Source: Apostichopus japonicus
Taxonomy: Eukaryota > Echinodermata > Holothuroidea > Aspidochirotida > Stichopodidae
Direction of reading: 5' to 3'
NCBI RefSeq assembly: GCF_037975245.1
Contig: NC_092576.1
Coordinates: 23,938,611 to 24,002,610, forward strand
Length of the DNA: 64,000 bases
The stretch's first letter is position 1. Every line of letters begins with the position of its first letter. Both the position numbers and the translations under genes were made by a program. The notes under the pieces were generated by a model. The model was not told the origin of the DNA, did no database searches, and worked only from the letters and a program-made list of their open reading frames with translations. This document shows positions 57,219-64,000 of this stretch, piece after piece.

Positions 57219-58600
57219 CTCTTGAGGAGTTCCTATTCAACCAGATCTTCCACTAAGAAAACTACGCCACAATTACCATTGCGTCAACAGTGAAATAATA
57301 ATTCCATAAGTACATAACATTCTCGAAACGAACGCGAATAGTGTTAGGAAGTTACCTCAGGAAGCAGTTGCAAACTTTTGTTGTAAGAGGAGAAATATTT
57401 TAAGATTGTTTCTATTTAATACATTGTTATTAATATATTTAACCTACAAATCCGGGGTGAATCATAGAAATAAAAGGATGACATCATAAAAAAAAATCAC
57501 TAATCCGTACACAATAACATCCCGTTCATCGATATTAATTGATAATGCTTCTGTGCCTCTCATTTTAAAAGAAAAGTACAGTTTCACATCATAACAAATT
57601 AAAAGGTTTGACAAATTTTATCGTGAAAAGATGATGAATTGCGACCTCACCACCCGTTACGTCGTTTCTTAAAATTCAGGTGTGGCATCTTTAATATTTA
57701 GGTCGTCTTTGTTGATGTACCAATATTATATGAGGAGCAATCGCATTAGTAACCTCAAACGAGTATTTTAACTTCATGTTGCAGTAACACAATGGACGAA
57801 TAATGGAAAACTGATTTTGGAATTAAAAGCTACCGTAGCGTACTTGAAAATAACTAAGTACTTAGCCTCGGTTAATATTGGCACATATCTAATATTTGGT
57901 CCTTGTGAGATATGCGTAGAATGCTATAAATCGATGGACTATTAAACTAGAGCATCTATTAAATATAGGAGAAAAAAATAATCAGAAAACAAAGTATAGA
58001 GACGACATATCCTAATTGAAAAGGAATGGAAAATATGATCATGTTTCAAATAATTTGGATTTTTAATCTAATTTACGAATATGAATCCATATATAACTGT
58101 ATTGCGTAATTAATATAGTACTTCATATCGGGACAATTTGAACTGTATTTTGTTTCTGTCATGTTTAATTTCAAGAACAAGCGTTTGCAGAGCAATACTT
58201 TAACATTATTGCTAAAAAAAAGTTATTTTTATTTCATCGAGATGAAAAGCAGATAAATCATACAAACTCGTAACACAACCTTCTCATAAATACACATGTT
58301 TTCAATTGAAACACACAATTGTGTAGGCTACCTACCTATAACACACTCATGTTTGATGAAACTGTGACTTATGATTGTCTAGTCATTGGAATTTGAAGAT
58401 TTTGACGTTTAGCCCTGCGACCTCATTAATATTTATAATATGGGCACCAAAGCGATTGGGTTCATCAGCTTATTATGAACCTCCCACCCACTAAGTATCG
58501 TATTGAACAATCATTCCCTTCAAAAATGTAAGTGTAGGCAAAATTTCTTTAGATATTCTGGGTTTGAAGATATTTTACTCATCTGTTAGTTCGTAAAGCA
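57218..58600. other. Intergenic, no gene recognised
   Basis: AT-rich with no recognised feature. Confidence 0.4.
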
Positions 58601-58727
58601 ATGCTAGAGTCTATGCGAAAACTCAGACTAAGTATTATCCCGGAATACTAAATATAATGGATGTAAGAATAAAATGCCAGAGTCTATGCGAAAACTCAGA
58701 CTAAATAATATCCCGGAATGCTAGATA
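58601..58727 (+). repeat. 73-bp tandem duplication
   Basis: GAGTCTATGCGAAAACTCAG occurs near 58607 and 58680, each followed by ATATTATCCCGGAAT-like sequence. Two units, adjoining the tail of a SINE. Confidence 0.75.
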
Positions 58728-59115
58728 TATTATTATTATTATTATTACTCCGTTATTTATATAGCGCATACTCCAGAAGTTCTATGCGCTTTGTACTTAA
58801 CCCTGGTCATTGGTAACTTGTCACACCTACACATCAAAGTGTGCACAATTCAAACAATCTCTCCTGGGGCACCACAGTGCACCACAGCCACGTGTCCCCT
58901 GGTAGATTTCCCATAGGGTGCAGCCACAAACCGGCGCACGCCACTATATTTACAAGTCACCTCGCAAGTCCCCATTTATACACCTGGGTGAAGAGAGGCA
59001 ATGGAGATAAAGTGCCTTGCCCAAGGACACAACGCGATGATCTGGCCAAGGCTCGAACCTGTAATCCTTAGATCACAAGTCCACTGCCTTAACCACTTGA
59101 CCACAACACCCTCAC
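58728..59115 (-). repeat. tRNA-derived SINE with ATT tail
   Basis: On the minus strand the head has GTTGTGGTCAAGTGGTTAAG (A box) and ACAGGTTCGAGCC (B box). A body with CCTTGGGCAAGGCACTTTA and CACCCAGGTGTATAAATGG follows, and the 3' end is GCGCTATATAAATAACGGAG plus (AAT)n. It appears full length (about 390 bp). Its head differs from the other SINE families in this window. Confidence 0.75.
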
Positions 59116-62100
59116 TAATGGACATAGGGATGAAAACATGGTAACTGGTTTTGTATTTGTTTTGCAGCAAGCAATCCTTTCTATTCAATACAGAAAATGA
59201 AAAAGAAATCAATGTATGTAAAATGTGAAAATACAAGTAGGCTACTACTTTGAAATTACTGCTCCTTTGATAATATTACTAAGGATAAATAAAACAGCCA
59301 AGTAAAAGACTATGCATACACAGTTTGATGAAGTGACAATTTAAGAGGAGGCAAATTTTAAAGCACGTGTGAATATCTTTTGACAATGATTGAATTTAAT
59401 CTTATTGATATTTGAATCCATTTACAAAAGCTTTCTCCTGGCATTTCAACATTGCTGACATGCACTGTAGACATTCAATGTACACGTTAACGACATTAAC
59501 AAATTGAGGATATCATTTTGAGGACGTCAATTCGAGGACGTCAATTCGAGGACGTCAATTCGAGGACTAAGGAGGGTGCTCTCGTAGCAGGGTTTTCTAC
59601 GATACACACTGTTCAGCCAAATTTGTGTCTGATAGGGACAATTTGAGGACCACCCCCATACTAATACAGGAGCTTTCTGAGGTCACTTTGAGTCCATTCC
59701 TCAATGTAACAATTTGAGGACGTCTTAAAATTGACGGTCACACACCAAATGTCCTCAAAGCGAAGGTGTGTACCAGAACACAAGTCCTCGAGTTGATAGC
59801 TATGACAACCAACATACACACTCTCATGCGACTGCGTGACAACAAAGGTTACGATTGTCATCAAAACCAAAAAGCAATAAGGACTATTCGAATGACACGT
59901 TGACCAATGAGGGGTCCAGAGAGGCAGGGATGGGGGGGGGGGGCGCTAGAGTGCATATAATGCACTCAATGCCTATAACCTTATAACAGTGTACGCAAAG
60001 TACACAATACGTTGTCAGCAGCTGTTATTTGCCATCTGCAAGCCTATGTCTTTCTGTATGTAAACATTCTGTAAATGCTGCCCAGTCCCCAGAGATCCGT
60101 AGAAGATGCAACCAGGACCCTCACGTGTGAGATAGGGACAGAAAGGGAAGTGTTGTCGTTCATGAATACGCAAGACAGTAACTTTTGGGGTATTAAACAT
60201 CACTACTCTCTTAACCGTCTCAGGTAGATATGCACGGAGTGACACTACTGCGATGGTGGGAGACCCAACCGGAGGGAAAATTCCCCGAATGGAACTCCTA
60301 TTTTCGAATGCGACCTCACCGCATTATAGGAGATGAAGGGGAGAAATATATACTTATTCCAAAGTAAAGACAGCAGAAGAAGGTAATTCTTGAGTAATAA
60401 TACATACCTCTATATAATGGAATATTCAGAACGGTTAATCTGCTGGTAACATGGTTGTTGTGTAGTTTATAGGTATACATTTCACATGTTACGTACTTCA
60501 AAATGTGAGAGTAACGTTATATGAACTAACACAGCAAATTCAAAAGTTCTACACAAGCGTTTACTAAAATATCATGTGTAAACCGGTAAAGGAGACTATG
60601 ATTTATTTATCTGACTTTAAACAACGCTGTCATGCTATACATGTTTGCAGCATGCTAGTTAGTCTGCAGTTCGACAATTATTTCCCACACTTCAGTTCAG
60701 TAACATTCTTTCTACGGAAAACCCACTACACAATACTCTGACAAGTTCAAAACACGCAACCGAGAATAAGGTTAATGTAACGTATGTATTGAGGAGCAAC
60801 TAGCTATATTGGGCTCGATGAGTATATTAGAAACGTTTCTAAGCCCACTGAATCATAGATTAAACGTTTTAACTAACATATCATTCCCACTATTTCAAAA
60901 CCGATAGCTGTTCCGATTAAATATGGTAACATGCCTCACTCCAGCGATAAATGAATGACAATAAAGAGAGCAACGGGCACCTTACTGTATACTTTACGCG
61001 ATGTTTCAGCCAGCTTTCTATTTAATATACAACAATAAAATATCAGAGAACTGTTTAGTTTACATTATCGCATGCCACCCTATGTCACATCCAAGCATTT
61101 GAATCATGTGTTCCAATAATATATCTGCAAAGAAAAGAAAGTGGTTTTGTTAATGAAGGAGACCACAGAGTGATTTCTTAAAATGAATCCAAATTAAAAA
61201 AAAAAAGTGAAATAAAAAGTATATATTACGGGACAAGGGTAAATAGACTCTGTATTGTTTACCTTATGTATAAACAAAGCTCTAATAATATTTTGTGGAG
61301 ATGGTCAGATTGTATTATTAGTAGGTAGTCTACTACTGCTATATTATTCTAATGGTGGACATTATTTTTTTTTACTTTTACATAAAGTTAGATTCGTACC
61401 TTTATTGGAGTGAAATGTATCACCATAAAAGGTAAGACACATACAAAGACGGACCATCACATTAAATACCACACATTTCGGTGCCTTTAAAACAAAAGCA
61501 GAATAGCGTGTTATGTACGTTAGCATTACGATGCGTTAATACAAGGGATAACGTATTCGCTATATCAGTTCATATAGTACCTTCGAGTGAAAAGTAAATA
61601 TGAACTTTGATATCTTCCATAATTTATGAAGAAGTTCAAATAGGCCTACTCACAGCACATCTGCGCCATTTCATATCAATATTGCAGACTCGTTGTCATA
61701 TAAACTTGGAATTATATACGTGTAACATTGTTTCTCCTACATATGAAAATGCTGGTTAATTAGTCGTATTTGTACGGTACATACGGTTTTTTATGTTTTC
61801 TTTTTCTCTCTAATATTTCTGGTAACTTAAATGGCCATTGTTCTAATGAAAGATTTGCAGTACGTTTTCGACAGTGCGGGACATAGTTAATGCTACCATA
61901 CAATTACGGTAGTAACACTTCGCGATTGATTCAATATGGCTCTATTAATCATGTTCTTTCACAATGGTTTCAAGAATGTGTCTCATGTACGGTATCGATA
62001 CAGATAATCCTTCGGAATCATTTTAAACTTGCTTTTATTTCTTCGTCAGCTGAATTAAAGACAGAATGCGGTATATTAACCGATCCGATAGAGTTAACTT

Positions 62101-64000
62101 CACAAACATTCGTGTATGCTTTCAACACTGAAACCATTTACACTAAGCCGTATCTCACAACTTAGGTGACGTACAGTACGCAAATTAATGTTTCAGTCTC
62201 TCTATGGAGTATCTCTTCTTTCCCCAAACTCTAAACTTGTCATACACAAGGTTGACATATTCCTCATGATAATATTCTATTTAAATTTTTGTAACACATT
62301 GCTTAGATATGACTGGACGAAGTTTTCGTTTCCAGGAAAATAATAAACGTATATGCCTTATGATATGTTTATGCATGTTAAGTTATGTATGTGGCTTAAT
62401 ACTGAACACGTTATATCAAAAATGGATACTTGTATAGATCCATTACTCTGCTTGAGGGTTCTTATAACGAATATTAAAGGTTTTGTTGTTTATTGTATGA
62501 TCACTTCATGCCAATTAAACACGCAACAAACTGTGGAAATCTAAAATTGAGCTTTTACAGCATTAACTTTTAAACGTCATCGAAAGCACATGTGTTTTTG
62601 TATTTCTGGTTTTAACCATATAAATGAGCAACCAAGATAACAGATGAATGAAATGGATGACCGCTGACACTTTGGAGTTTGTTTTTGACATGTTCATGTA
62701 CACTTCTCAGCATTGAATACGATGGAAAGTTATCATCGTTTACATTATGACTTGTTTATACCATTTCAATCTAGAGGAATGTACCCAGGGATTGTAAGAG
62801 AAAGTCTTAAAGACAACAATGAAATGGATATTTTAATCACGTATACACAACATTGTCTTTGTAGCCACACTTCTATACAAAATGTAATGCAATGAACAAA
62901 ACACACGAATCAGTTAATCTGCAAGTTGTTTGATCACCAAACTCAATTCAATTGATTTGGAAAGCCTTCATAACGAATAAATCTCAAACATTGATAGAAC
63001 ATGGATACAGCTCAAATAAAATAAATGTATGCGAAATTTACTAAAACGAAACATGCTTAACCAAGATTTATCAGTTTGTAAATATATAAGAAAATAATTC
63101 AAATATATCCCAAAGCTTAGGATAAACATATTGATGAGCCCTGTAAGACACATGGCCCTCTTACAATGATTTAACTTTGACCCAGTGCAAAGCAGAATAC
63201 TACATTTCACATAAGTACATAATGAACAAGGTGAGTACTTCGGAAGAGAACTTCGCTGAACAGTTATTAAAAAAAAATATATAAATAACCATTTCTGTTA
63301 AAAAATATCATAGTAATAAAATATAGAAAATCACCCACAAAATATACTACATTTAAAACCATTTTCAATTCCTTTGCAGCTTACAATGTTCATGAACTGT
63401 TGAGTAGAGTGGTAAATAATAATAAACATAATTATCAAACCATAATTTTTTAAAGCAACCACTTTAAGGGCTAACTAGCAAACTCTGGAACAAAATGTAA
63501 CTTAATTTTTTGTAACCGTGTGGAGACTTATGTTCTAATGACTCTATAACAAAATGAAGATGCCGCCGCCTTCTTCTGATCTGGACTGTTCGTGCTTGTG
63601 TGTCGACTAAAAGACAACATTTTACGATTACAAAGAGACAACATTACAACCATCTCTTTTTATCATTATGGCATATTGATTCCATTGCTGACATCACTAT
63701 AGACTTATCCAAATGTCAAAGTTTAAGTAGATGATACCATGACATAGCTTGTGTGGAACTTGATTTTGAGTTGATTTATTTCACACCAAAAATACAAAGG
63801 CAAAACAAGACACTTGTGTAAGGAACACACAGAAACGATTGTACAGCAGATTTATTTCCATTGTGGTTCCTTTACATACAAAACAACGAATACAAACATA
63901 CATAAAGAGAACACACTAAAAACAATTTCTAAAATAGTCAAGAATAGTTGACGTCGACTTTAAAGTCAAAATAAGTGTGCCTCCAATTGTTGGGTGGTTG
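59116..64000. other. Intergenic, no gene recognised
   Basis: Contains a 14-bp tandem repeat (59518-59566), a poly-G run at about 59931, and otherwise AT-rich DNA. Frames up to 91 aa (61890-62165) show no family signature. The right edge could be the 3' end of a gene lying outside the window, but nothing proves it. Confidence 0.35.
59518..59566 (+). repeat. Short tandem repeat, 14-bp unit
   Basis: The unit GAGGACGTCAATTC is repeated about 3.3 times. Scattered TTTGAGGAC and GAGGACGTC words continue to about 59725. Confidence 0.8.

Overview
The window is eukaryotic, AT-rich and dominated by transposable elements. Coding sequence is split by GT-AG introns, most open frames are short, and there are (TA)n arrays and tRNA-derived SINEs. 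The Ty3-type retrotransposon clade (Gmr1-like), Penelope-like fragments and a DUF1647-like gene family suggest an invertebrate deuterostome, most plausibly an echinoderm. That assignment is inference.

Host genes. Two paralogous four-exon plus-strand genes anchor the window. Gene A (2788-9925) and gene B (30992-44977) have the same exon phases and nearly identical last exons. Their 5' flanks, introns and 3' flanks are still recognisably alike, so they arose by duplication of a whole locus (about 2.4-10.1 kb versus 30.6-45.2 kb). The predicted proteins (346 and 319 aa) start with a signal anchor and look like type II membrane glycosyltransferase-like (DUF1647-type) proteins. Gene A has an 81-bp in-frame duplication in exon 2 and a candidate extra exon in intron 1. 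A decayed piece of a third last exon lies near 18.24-18.40 kb. A separate gene candidate with two phase-compatible exons (about 48.1-50.9 kb, plus) and a single 189-nt exon (1825-2013, minus) could not be named.

Mobile DNA. A nearly intact LTR retrotransposon on the minus strand occupies 10568-17244. It has 955-bp LTRs that differ at about 5 positions, an AATAC target duplication, a tRNA-Pro-like primer site and a polypurine tract. Its pol is Ty3/gypsy-like in sequence, but integrase precedes reverse transcriptase (PR-IN-RT-RH), as described for Gmr1-like elements. It is broken by one extra base in an A-run. A second, badly decayed member of the same clade (about 33.13-36.45 kb) sits in intron 3 of gene B. 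Intron 3 of gene A holds an 891-bp hAT element with an exact 8-bp duplication and a TTTAAA-rich minisatellite. Intron 3 of gene B also holds a 1.8-kb inverted-repeat element. Elsewhere there are two LINE remnants (0.4-1.5 kb and 45.2-47.8 kb), three Penelope-like coding fragments (23.5-24.1, 51.0-51.5 and 53.8-54.3 kb) with related terminal motifs at 19.6 and 29.7 kb, several SINEs, a small MITE-like element, a roughly 310-bp tandem repeat (26.5-27.35 kb) and four (TA)n arrays.

The rest (about 19.7-23.5, 27.4-29.3, 38.2-40.8, 54.8-58.6 and 59.1-64 kb) shows no recognisable gene. Nothing was searched against a database; identifications rest on motifs read from the sequence.
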